In this document: one piece after another, positions 32,538 through 44,200 of the stretch | Layout of the letters: each line of letters opens with the position of its first letter | Numbering within the stretch: position 1 is the stretch's first letter | NCBI GenBank assembly: GCA_905221605.1 | Contig: CAJNDS010002745.1 | Coordinates: forward strand, 234,501-298,500 | DNA from: Symbiodinium natans | Lineage: Eukaryota; Sar; Dinophyceae; Suessiales; Symbiodiniaceae | Direction of reading: 5' to 3' | DNA: 64,000 nt | The notes under the pieces: model-generated | The model's database searches: none | Seen by the model: the letters and a program-made list of their open reading frames with translations, nothing else | What the model was told of the DNA's origin: nothing | Translations under genes and position numbers: made by a program

Positions 32538-33817
32538 CGAGACGCGCAGACGCAGGCCGCCCAGGGTGTCGCTGCGCAACTCACTGATGAACGTCGACAC
32601 CTGAAACAGTTCGTGGCTTCACGCTAGTCCTCGTGGACTAGACGGACCTTACAAGGCTTAGGATTTAGGGTTTAGGGTTATGGTCTAAAGGTGGTTTCGC
32701 TTTTACAGGGTAGGTGATCCATCAGCGAGCTGTTTGATTCAGGCATTCAGGCAGCCAGACATCAGGACGGCTGGGATCATTGAGCGCGCCGCGGAGAATT
32801 CTCGGGGGCGCTGCGCTTTTCGCATCCTGCGCCTATACTCATGAAGCAGCTCTAAACACAAACCTCTGGTTTCCTTCGGGATGACCTAAACCCTAAACCC
32901 TAAACCCTAAAGCTTGCATAGACCCAACAAGACCAAATTAAATTGCGCTGCCGCGCGAGGGGGTTCCTCCGCTGCATGTGGCATTTCTGATCTGGAGTCG
33001 CATGCAGTTTGCATTCTGAGAGAGTCGTCCCCTAAACCCTAAACCCTGTTATCTTGTGGCCGCCGTGATTGCAGAAGTGCGCGTGAGATGCACGGATGGA
33101 AATGTTAGATGGAGGGCTACCAAGGTCTCAAGTGCCTGGGCTCCAGAGTGGACCGTGTCCCTGCCTTGCACCCCAAACCCTAAAGGGCCCCAAAAAACCC
33201 GGATTTGGGGGAGTTGGGCTTTAACGAACCCTAAACCCTAAACCCTAAACCCTAAATCCTAAACCCTAAACCCTGTGGCTGCTTTGGGCAGACCCTTCAC
33301 CCTACTTCATGTTGGAGTGTTGTGGGGTAATGTTGCACCTTCTTCTTACTGTTGGTGAGCAGGGAATGAGGGAATTTGGGCCCTAGAGGCGCCAGCATAG
33401 GCGCACCCCCCCCCCCTCCCCCCCGGTGGGTTTTGGGGTCCCCTCTCCCCCCCCCCCCCTGTGGTTCATGGTCCGTGGTTCATGGGTTTGTGGTTTAGGG
33501 GTTTAGGGTTAGGCTGTAGAGTTCAGGATTTTCACTCTGGTCCATGGGTTCATTGTGGGTTTAGAGTTTAATCAGGGTTCAAGGTTTGGGGTAGTGGTAG
33601 GTTTACGGTTTCCCCTCTCCCCCCTGTGGTTCGTGCTGAGTTTACGCTTCAGGGTTCAGGGTTAAAGCGGCTAAGGTTTCGGGTTTACCCTTCTCCCTCC
33701 TGTCGTTCATAGGTGGGTTTAGGTTTTAGGGCTTAGGGTTCAGGGTGTGGGGTTTAGGCTGAGGTTTCTCTGTCCTCCCCCGTGGTCCGTGGTGTTTTTA
33801 GGGTTAACAGGCAGGGT

Positions 33818-33857
<40 letters not shown>

Positions 33858-36800
33858 CGATTACGCGCAACTCGGGCGCATATATGTACCCTTTAAAGGG
33901 ATTATACAGAGTACCTCATTCCCCCATTCCCTACAAACCAACAGCAAGTCTTTTTGCTCCTGGGCCCGCTCTAAAGTCAAGTTTGCTTCTTTGGGCAATT
34001 CAGGGTCCAGCCGTTTGAGGGTCCCTTGTAAAGTCAAGTGTAGGGTTTGGGGTTTAGGGTTTGGGGTTTGGGGTTTGGGGTTTGGGGTTTAGGGTTTAGT
34101 TAGGGTTTAGGGTTTAGGGTTTAGGGTTTAGGGTTTAGGGTTTAGGGTTTAGGGTTTAGGGTTAGGTTTAGGGTTTAGGGTTTAGGGTTTAGGGTTTAGG
34201 GTTTAGGGTTTAGGGTTTAGGGTTTAGGGTTTAGGGTTTAGGGTTTAGGGTTTAGGGTTTAGGGTGGCGCGCGCCTTTAGAAACAGCCGTCTGCAAAAAC
34301 CGTGCCCAAATCGGATTCGACTGTTCCGGACAGGGGCAGCGGGGCAGGGGAGAGAGGGGGGGTGAAGGGGTAACGCAACCCTAAACCCTAAACCCTAAAC
34401 CCTAAACCCCAAACCCCTGAACCCGAAGCCCACGGGAGCTTGCCATTTGGACGGCCCAGGCCAGGATGTGTAAAACCCCTCAACCCTTCCAACAAGCCTG
34501 TTTAGGGTTTCAGGAGGGTTTAGGGTTTAGGGTTTAGGGTTTAGGGTCTAGGGTCTAGGGTATAGACTCGATTAATTGGGATGTTCCCCCTTATACTAAG
34601 AGTCCTTACTAGTAATTATCAGGGGTTATAGTATCCCACTTAACCCTGTCCTATAAAGGACTGTCCGTATACGGGGGAACATCCAAATCTGTTAACCCTA
34701 GACTTGCCTTCAACCCTAAATTCAAAACCCTGAGAATCATAAGCCCTAAACTCCAAATACTCAATCGTGAAAGCCCTGTAAACTCCATAAACCCTAAACT
34801 TGCCCTCAACCCGAAAAGCCCTAATGAAGCCCTAATCCCTAAACTTTAAACCCTAAACTTTAGACCCTAAACCCTAAACCCTAAACCCGAAACCCATGCA
34901 AGCCCCCCCCGCCGTGGAGAGGCTTCCCGCGAAGCCGGTGCTTAGCGCGGCCAGGGCAGCTCGACCCAGCTCAGAAGAGGCCCTTGCCTTTTAGGGTTTA
35001 GGGTTTAGGGTTTAGGGTTTGGGATTAGGGTTTAGGGTTTAGGGTTTGGGGTTTGGGGTTTCAAACGGTTTGGGGTTTGGGGTTTGGGGTTTAGGCTTTA
35101 GGGTTTAGGGTTTTGGGTTTGGGGTTTAGGGCTTAGGGTTTGGGGTTCAAGGTTTGTGTTTAGAGCCTCTTAGTCTGGAAGGTTCTTTTCAGATGCAGGG
35201 GGTTTTGGCTTGAGGAAACACGACCTGACATGCTGCGGGTTAAAACACTACCTGTAGCCCCTAGACATTGGAGGGCTACAGAGCTGGGGGCCCTAAACCC
35301 TAAACCTAAACCCCAAACCCCAAACCCCAAACCCTAAACCCTAAACCCTAAACCCTAAACTATACAGACTTAACCTTCCTCAAGCACAACCTCCATAGCG
35401 AGACTTGTGTAAGCCACCATTAGGGCGTCAGTAATGGTACTTACAACTTAAGGGGGTTTAGGGTTTAGGGTTTAGGGTTTAGAGGGGGCCTACTTGCAGA
35501 CCCCCTAAACATGAAACTCTAGAACCCTATAAATGCCTAATGAAAGCCCATTCTACGTCTACTTTGTTGATGCTTGTTGGCCCCCGCCCCTCCGCTACTT
35601 GTAGACGAAGAGGTTGGGGACGAAGGGTCTCAGGCTACCAGCTGATGCGCGGATGCGTTTTTTTGGCTTTGTTTGCTTTTGTGGGGCTTCTGGCCTTTTG
35701 GGGCTGTGGGGCTTCTTGGATTTCGGGTGTGCTTTGGCGACTTTGTGGTTTTGTGCGGGGTGTGGGGTGTGTCAGGTGTCTAGGGCTTGCGGACCACTTG
35801 GGGCTGGTGGGAAACCCTAGACCCCAAACTAGACAACAACACCCAAACACCTCGAACACTCTTAGTTTAAACCTCAAAAGAACCCGCAAACCTTCAAGAC
35901 TCCATTTTTGGGTTTAGGGTTTAGGGTTTAGCCGCGGCTTTAGGCTTTAGGGTTTAGAGTTTAGCTTTTAGGGTTTAGGGTTTAGGGCCTTTTTGGCTTT
36001 GGGCTTTAGTCTTTGGGTTTTGGCTTTGGGCTTTAGGCATTAGGCTTTAAGCTTTAGGCGTTGAGTTTAGGGAGCTTACGGGTTTTGGCTGTGTTTCTGT
36101 TTGGTGTGTTTTGTGGGTTGTTGGGCAACTTGCAGCGGTTAGACTGAGGATTGAGGTCTCAGGGGTGAGGGAGTGACCTGACAGAAGCCAAGTTAAGGTT
36201 CGAGGGTTTATAGGGTTTATAGGTTTTTTTAGGGTTTATAGGGTTTATAGGGTTTAGGGTTTAAGGTTGAGGGTTCTAGAGGGTTAGGGTTTAGGGTTCT
36301 AGGGCTTTAGGATATAAGGGTCTTTGTGCTTCTAGGCTAGAGGAGGACCCTTGCATAGAAATGATCGGATCTCCTAAGCCCGAACGGGGATGCTCTGTCG
36401 AACTCTGCCGTCCCAGCGTCCTCATACACGCCACCCAGCGCATTACAGAGACAGCCCAGCGTGTTGGCGATCAGAGTGAAGAGCGGGAACCTTATGCCAA
36501 GGGGTCTAGGGCTCAGGGCTTATTATAGGGTTTAGGACTTACTTAGCAAGTCTACTTAGTAGCCCCTGGAAAGCCTATTCTAACCCCCATAACCCAACTT
36601 CCTAACCCTGAACCCTAAACCCTATAAACCATAAACCCTAAAGCGTATTCTAATTCCCGTAGCTTCCAAGTAGGGGCTGAGGGAGGGACTATCTTGCAGG
36701 GCGTTCAGGGTTTAGGGCTTCAGGGTTCACGGTTTGCGATTTAGGGTAATTGCCTAGTTGCACCCATTCCCTTAAGCACGACAAGGTACGAAGCCCCTCA

Positions 36801-38198
36801 GCTGACCCTAGGGTCGGGGGTTTAGGGTTTAGGGTTTAGGGTTTAGGGTTTAGAGGTTTAGGAATGGACGGCTTTGGGGGCTTCTACTTGGAAGCACTCT
36901 TGACTTAGCAAGTTTTCTTAGTGACCCCCCCCCCCCCCCTTCGCAGTCCCCCAGTGGCCCAGAAACCCTACAGAAATCCCCATAGTCACGCTTACTAACC
37001 CCACTAAGTCAAAAGGGCAGACTGAAGTTGAGAGAGGTTCATGGCACATACTGATGAGTTTTTCATACTTTGGGGTGATCTTGCAACAGAAGTTTTGAGG
37101 TGGCCTATCTGCAAATATGGCTAGTGGAATTGTAACCTCACCTACCCGGACCATGAACCTTCTCAAGTTGCCATGCACCCCCCACCACCAACCAGAAATG
37201 CGACCCTCAACCCTGAGCCTGAACCCTGAGCCCGCCCTGAACCATAAACCTAAAACCCTAAAGCAACTGCTCCTACTCTGATGTGGGCTGCGAGCTTCGA
37301 GCCACCTTAGCAAAACCTGCGTATATGGGTTTGGGCTTTAAACCCTAAACCCTAAACTTAAGGCTTAGGCCGCCCCCATACAGTGGGGCGTCTCGAAGGC
37401 GTTCTCCTCGAGACGTCATGACCCTGAGCCCCTGGACCTCCTACTGTGCCCTGCTGGGAATCTCTGGGCTGTCTTGGGCCCCTGCTACCCTGAGGTCTCT
37501 GGCCTTTTTTGCTCGTTCTGGGCCTGCAGACCCCCCTGAGCCCGTGCCCGCCCTGGGGCCGCCTGCCTTTTTGGAACTAGCCTGGCGACCATCAGAAGTT
37601 TTGTTGTAAGTAAGCAATTGACTTGAGTTTAGGCCTAAACCCTAAAAGGAATAGATTTGGGTGGCTTTGCCGCCTCGGACGGCGGGGGGGGGAGAAAGGT
37701 GTTGGATTGCCCTCCACAATCGGGCCAGAGCTGCTCTTCGCACCCCACGAGGCTTTCGAGCTGATTTCCGTATCCGAACCTTCACAGCATCCGCGCCCCA
37801 TTACAGCAAACCCCAAACCCCAAAGCCTAAACACTAAACCCTAAAGCCTAAACCCATGGGAGCCTTACAGTAGGAACCCCAAACCCCAAACCCTAAAGCC
37901 TAAAGCCTGAACCCATGGGAGCCTTACAGCAGGAACCCCAAACCCCAAACCCCAAAACCAAAACCCTAAACCCTAAACCCTAAACCCTAAACCCATGGGA
38001 GCCTTACAGTAGGAGGTGCAAGAAGATCGGAGACTGGGTGGCCCGGCGGCGCTGTGTACTTGTTGAACAAAGACAGCCTCAGCTTCGGGCAGGGTTTAGG
38101 GTTTAGGGTTCAGGGTTGAGGGTTTAGGGCTTATAGGGTTTAGGGATTCGCCCAACCCCTCCCCCCCCCTCCCCCCCCCCCCCCCCCCCTCCCCCCCC

Positions 38199-38234
<36 letters not shown>

Positions 38235-41200
38235 CCCCCCCCCCCCCCCCCCCCTCCCCCCCCCTCCCCCCCCCCTCCCCCCCCCCCCCCCTCCCTCCCC
38301 CCCCAAGCAAAAAAAGAGATGTAACCCCAGCTTCCAGGCCCTTGTAGGATTAGGATTAGGGTTTATGGTTTAAAGCTTAGGTTTTAGGGTTTAGGGTTTA
38401 GGGTATGGGGTTTAGGGTCAAACCCTATACCCTAAACCCTAAACCCTAAACCCTAAACCCTAAACCCTAAACCCTAAACCCTAAACCCTAACCCTAAACC
38501 CTAAAGGGTGGACTCGGCGGCGGGAGGCCACCAGCGCAGCAGTGCGCCGAAGGGAGCAAAAGCCATATCCAAAAGGCCAGACTCGTAGTCGCGTCCTCCC
38601 CATTAGGGTTTAGGGTTTAGGGTTTAGGGTTTAGGGTTTAGGGTGTAGCACGGGTCAGCTGTACGCAATTGTGTGTAGACATGCCCACCCCAAAGGCCAC
38701 CCAAACACTACTTGCAGCGAAACAAACCAGAGCCAGCCGAATTAAAGCCAGCCCACATTCAAACACTTCTGCACTCAATGTTGTACTTCGGTCCAGCATC
38801 CAATATGTGTCTTGATGTCAATTTGCTATAAAGATGCCTTGCTGCATGGTAACATTTAAGAAGCTGCCTTGGAAATAGAACCTCCTGTTGCTAGAAAGGA
38901 GCCTTATGGAAGTCATGCCTGAAGCTTGCAGGAGAAAATTCAGGTTTTGCGCAGGGGACATCTTCGGCCGGAGGGCCTTCTCATTGTTTCTGTTCCCTAT
39001 GTTGGAGTGTCAAGGCTGCATGGCGAAAGACTTGCTGCTAGGAAGATGCCTTGTGAAAGGTATGTCTAAAAGCTTGCGAGAGAAAATTCAGGTTTTGCGC
39101 TGGGGGACGTCTTCGGCCGGAGGGCCTTCTCATTGTTTCTATTCTCTATGCCGGTGTGTGTCTAGAAGTTTGCGAGAGAAAAATTCAGGTTTTGCGCTGG
39201 GGGACGTCTTCGGCCGGAAGGCTATGCCGGAATGTCAAGGCTGCTTGGCGAAAGACCTGTTGCTAGAAGGGTGCCTTGTGAAAGTCACGTCAAGAAACTT
39301 GTAGCAAAAAAACAGGTTTTGCGCTGGGGGACGTCTTCGGCCGGATGGCCTTCTCATTGTTTCTATTCTCTATGCCGGCGTGTCTCTAGAAATTTGCGAT
39401 AGAAAAATTCAGGTTTTGCGCTGGGGGACGTCTTCGGCCGGAGAGCCTCTCATTGTTTGTATTCTTTAGAAATTTGCAGGAGAAAATCAGGTTTTGCGCA
39501 GGGGGACGTCTTCGGCCGGAGGGCCTTCTCATCGTTTCTAATCCTATGCCGGTGTGTGTGTCTAGAAGTTTGCGATAGAAAAATTCAGGTCTTGCGCTGG
39601 GGGACGTCTTCGGCCGGAGGGCCTTCTCATTGTTTCTATTCTCTATGCCGGGGTGCGTCTAGAAGAAAAATTCAGGTTTTGCGCAGGGGCCTCCCAGAAC
39701 CTGGCTCCAAAACTTCGGAGAGCCTTGAGGGCTTTCAACCTCCCAGAACCCTTCCAGGGCCTCCTAAAAGCCTTTCAGGGGCCGGCCGCTGTCGGGAGGC
39801 CCTCCAGAGGGTCCAAGGAGGCCTCCAGGAAAGGCCCAATCCAGAAAGAAACACCTGCCGCGAGAAAATTCAGGTTTTGCGCTGGGGGACGTCTTCGGCC
39901 GGAGGGCCTTCTCATTGTTTCTATTCTCCATGCCGGTGTGTGTTTAGAAGTTTGCGAGTTCCAGGGCCTTTCAAAACCTTCTCAGGCTTAGAGCCTCCTA
40001 GGGGCCTCTTAGAGCATTTCAGGGGCCTCCCAAGGGGCCTCCCAAGGGGCCTCCCACGGGCCTTTGGGGGGGTTTCAGGGGCCTCCCAGGGGCCTCCCAG
40101 GGGCCTCCCAGGGGCCTCCCAGAGCAGTGGCCCAGGCTGAGCCCGAAAAAGGGCCTCTGGTCCAGCAACGAAGGCCGCAGTCGGCGCCGCCCCCAGAGGG
40201 GCCCCGGAGGCCTCCAGGGGGGCCCCAGGCCAGGTTAGAAAAACACCTGCCGCAAGCAAAGGCTCGGTTTTCGGGTAATGGAATATACTAGGGACTGTGC
40301 TTGGCGACCAAGCTTGGCGACCCCTGCAGGGGTGTGCCTGCAGGCCCGATCAGCCTAGATCGGGCCTGCGTGGTCTCGCTGAGCGCTCGACGGCGCCCAC
40401 TCACCTCTAGAGTGAGAGGGGTGGTGGGCGGGTTTGGGGTTTGGGGTTTAGGGTTTGGGGTTTCGGGTTTAGGGTTTAGGGCTTAGGGTTTAGGGTTTGG
40501 AATGTCGGGTTTAGGGTTTGAAGGTTCAAGGTCCAATGCTTTAAGGCTTTAGGTTTGAAGGCTTTAAAGTTCTAAGGTTTAAAAGTCAGGGTGCAAGCCT
40601 AAAGCCCCAACTGAAGCTAGAGAAACACATGTCAATTCACAAGGGGAAGTGGCGCTATTAATTACTATTTGCTGAAGAACCACAACCAATACAAAGACAA
40701 TAATCCCAATATGGGGCCCATACTAACTAAGGGACCATGTATTTACCCTTAGTATAAGTAAAGAGCCTACTACAAGCCCCCTGTCAGGCGGGAGGACAGC
40801 TCTAGAATCCTGCCTAGCTAAGGCAGGTAAATTCTTCTACATGAGGGTTGCCCTGAACCCTCTGTAAACCCTAAACACAAAACCCCCAAACCCTCACCCC
40901 CACAGGCCATGGGCTCTGGGGTGTTCCGGTGTCCTGCAGCCACGCCGAGAAACCTGCAATCCGTAGACCGACGATAGTTTATCTAGACCAACCTACGTAA
41001 GGGTTTAGGTTTAGGGTCTAGGGTTCAGGGTTTAGGGTTTTGAGGTTCAGGGTTTTGGGACCTGGGAGCTCTCGGGATTGCCCTGAGCATGTACCCCCCC
41101 AAACCCCAAACCCCAAACCCTGAACCCTAAACTCTCAGGATGTTCAGCTTTGTTTAAGGTCTTGTCTAGAGTTGTAGCCCTTTACAGATGGACTCAGGGA

Positions 41201-44200
41201 TCGTGAAGTTTTGGGTTTAGGGGCCAACCGCAGTGCCCTCTAAAGAGGGTTAGGGTTTGCAGGGTTTAGTGTTTAGGGTTTAGGGTGGCGGGTTTAGTGT
41301 TTAGGGTTTGGGGTTTAGGGTTTACAGGATTCAGGGTTTAGGGTTGAGGAGGTGCAGACATGGCACACAGCAACGACCACAAAAGAAGCCGCGACGATGG
41401 CGATGTGAACAGCATCGCTCAGGAACACCTGGGAGCGTGACTTAAGGGTTTAGGGTTTAGGGTTTGGGATCGGCCCTTATAGAGTCCATGTATACCTAAG
41501 TATAAATAACCTTATAAGGCTCCCTCCTTTCGTCCCTTGAATGTCGCGCGGGCATGTTGATTCCATATGCTTGTCCGCTTGACCCTGTAACCCTAAAAAC
41601 TAGAGCCGAAACTATTTGCCCCAAACCTAGTAGCTTAAACTCTGAACCTCCTAAATGCACCTTAAACCCGACCTATAAGTCCCTAAACCCCAAGAGCTGA
41701 ACCACAAACCCCGAAACCCCAAATTCCTGCGTGCCTTCAGGCAACTGTAATAGTCGAACGTTTGACACTTCATTGGCTTTGCCCACTAAAAGAAGCCGTT
41801 CAATAACCTTCATTCTGCTGAATTGTATCCCTCTTCAGCCTTAATTATGAGTTGAACCTAGGGGTAGTATAGGATGGCCCTCAACATCCTCTGAAGGATA
41901 TTCCTACATATGACCCTCTTAAACCCAATGAGGGGAAACATAAAATATCCAAATGGCCTCTGGGCCCGAAACCCCCACACCCTGAAACCTACCAGCACAA
42001 ACCTCCGCGACCACGCAAAACTCCAACCCTCAACCTTCAATCCTACACCCCCTCCACACCCTAAACCCTAAACACCCTAAACACCCTAAACACCCTAAAC
42101 ACCCTAAACACCCTAAACACCCTAAACACCCTAAACACCCTAAACACCCTAAACACCCTAAACCCCCTAAACACCCTAAACCCCCTAAACCCCCTAAAAC
42201 CAGTAACCCTAAACCCTAAACCCTAAACCCTAAACCCTGAACCCTAAACCCTAAACCCTAAACACCCTTTTTGGACGCCGGCCTCCTCTTTCCGCGTCGG
42301 CTCTTGCCAGCTGGTGGGGTGGTCCACCTGGAGGCCCCAATCCTCCTGCCTTGAAATGTCGGGGGTTTAGGGTTTAGGGTTTGGGGTTTGGGGTTTCGGG
42401 TTTAGGGTTTAGGGTTTGGGGTTTGGGGTCTGGGGTTTAGGGTTTGGGGTTTGGGGTCTAGGGTTTAGGGTTTATCGTTTAGGGTTTAGGGTTTAGGGTT
42501 AGAGAATGTGAGTGTGTTACAGGTCAGGGTCAGAGAATGTGTGTTTTACAGAGGGTGTGTAAGCGTGAGAGAGCAACTAAGACAAGGGAGAGTTGTAATC
42601 TTGCTCACAGATTCACGTCCGCTATACGAAGACTCTGCGCACCCGTGCCCGCGCACACACACACACACACACACACCATAGGATCATCGGCATAGCCATG
42701 CACTCGTCCTGCAGCAAACTGACACTCCGCACACAAAGTCCTCACTTAAACCCTAAACCCTGAACCCCAGACCATAAACCCGAAACCCAAAACCCTAAAC
42801 TCCTAAACCCTAAACCCTAAACCCTAAACCCTAAACCTATGAAAGTGCTGAGAGCGCAGCTCCGCACTTGCTCCATGGTCATCCTCCGACGTGTCCTGGT
42901 CACGGGGATGGATCTTAAACTGCGCATGTGGGGTTAGGGTTTAGGGTTTAGGGTTTAGGGTTTAGGGTTTAGGGTTTAGGGTTTAGGGGTTAGGGGTTAG
43001 GGTTTAGGGTTTAGGGTTCGAGTTTAGGGTTTAGGGAAAGATTACACCATGGATTAGCAAGGAAAATTTGGAACATCCCAGTGCCTACCTGGGACACAAC
43101 AAGGGCTCGTGACTTAGATCCTCTGAAAACAGAAGGAGGGAGATCATGGGACAACCCTAAACCCTAAACCCTAAACCCCAAACCCTAAACCCTAAACCCG
43201 AAACCCCAAACCCTAAACCCTACGCCCCGTAGCTCGGATCTCCCCTCTGCTGCATCTGGCGCTCCTCCTCTGAGTCGTCTGCCCCTCTCTCCTGGAAGAG
43301 GCAAGCGCCATGGAGTAGGGTTTAGGGTTTAGGGTTTAGGGTTTAGGGTTTAGGGTTTAGGGTTTAGGGTTTAGGGTTTAGGGTTTAGGGTTTAGGGTTG
43401 AGGGCTTGTCTTCAGACGTTTTTAGGGCATTTTGGATTTTCAGGGTAATTTGGGGTGCAGGTCCGGTGTAGGTGTTTCGGGCTTAAGGCTTATGACTTGC
43501 CAAAACCCACAGCGCGAAACCCTAAACCCTAAATTTAAACCCTAAACCCTAAACCCTAAACCCTAAACCCTAAACCCTAAACCCCTCAAGCCTCAACTCG
43601 TGGCATGGCAAGGTCGACTCCAATGGACCACATTGACAAAGCGCCCTAAAGCTGAACATTTCGGATTTTGGGTCGTGGGTTTAGGGTTTAGGGTTTAGGG
43701 TTCAGGGTTTAGGGTTTAGGGTTTAGGGAAACTCTAAACCCCAAACGCTAAGCGACAAGCCACGTGTGTAGGGCTTTGAGGCTTACGGCCTCAGGACCTT
43801 CAACTCAGGGCTTGAGGTTTCCGGGCCGGCGCAGGCGGTTCGAAGGCTTTAGCGGGCCTAACGCCTGAAACTCGAAACCCGAACCCCAAACCCCAAACCC
43901 CAAACCCCAAACCCCAAACCCCAAACCCCAAACCCTGAATGCCCCAAACCCTAAACCCCAATCCCTAAACCCCAATCCCTAAACCCTAAACCCTAAACCC
44001 AAAACCCTAAACCCTAAACCCCAAACCCTAAATGCCCCACACCCTAAACCCCACACCCTAAACCCTAAACCCTAAACCCTAAACCCTAAACCCTAAACCC
44101 TAAACCCCAAACCCAAAACCCTGGGACCCCTTCTTCCAGTCCCGGCAAAGCCTCGGGAGAGAACAGGATCCGCAGGCCGCAGTACTCGTCGAAGCACTTG

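Noticed and set aside
37418-37609. Intronless 63-codon plus-strand gene starting MTLSPWTSYCALL
   Set aside because: No family motif and a composition typical of GC-rich chance frames; kept out for lack of support.
38124-38306. Poly-glycine frame
   Set aside because: Product of the poly-C tract.
38888-40140. Plus-strand frames of 138 and 227 codons
   Set aside because: They cross a 95-bp tandem repeat whose length is not divisible by three; the repeated peptide changes frame from unit to unit.
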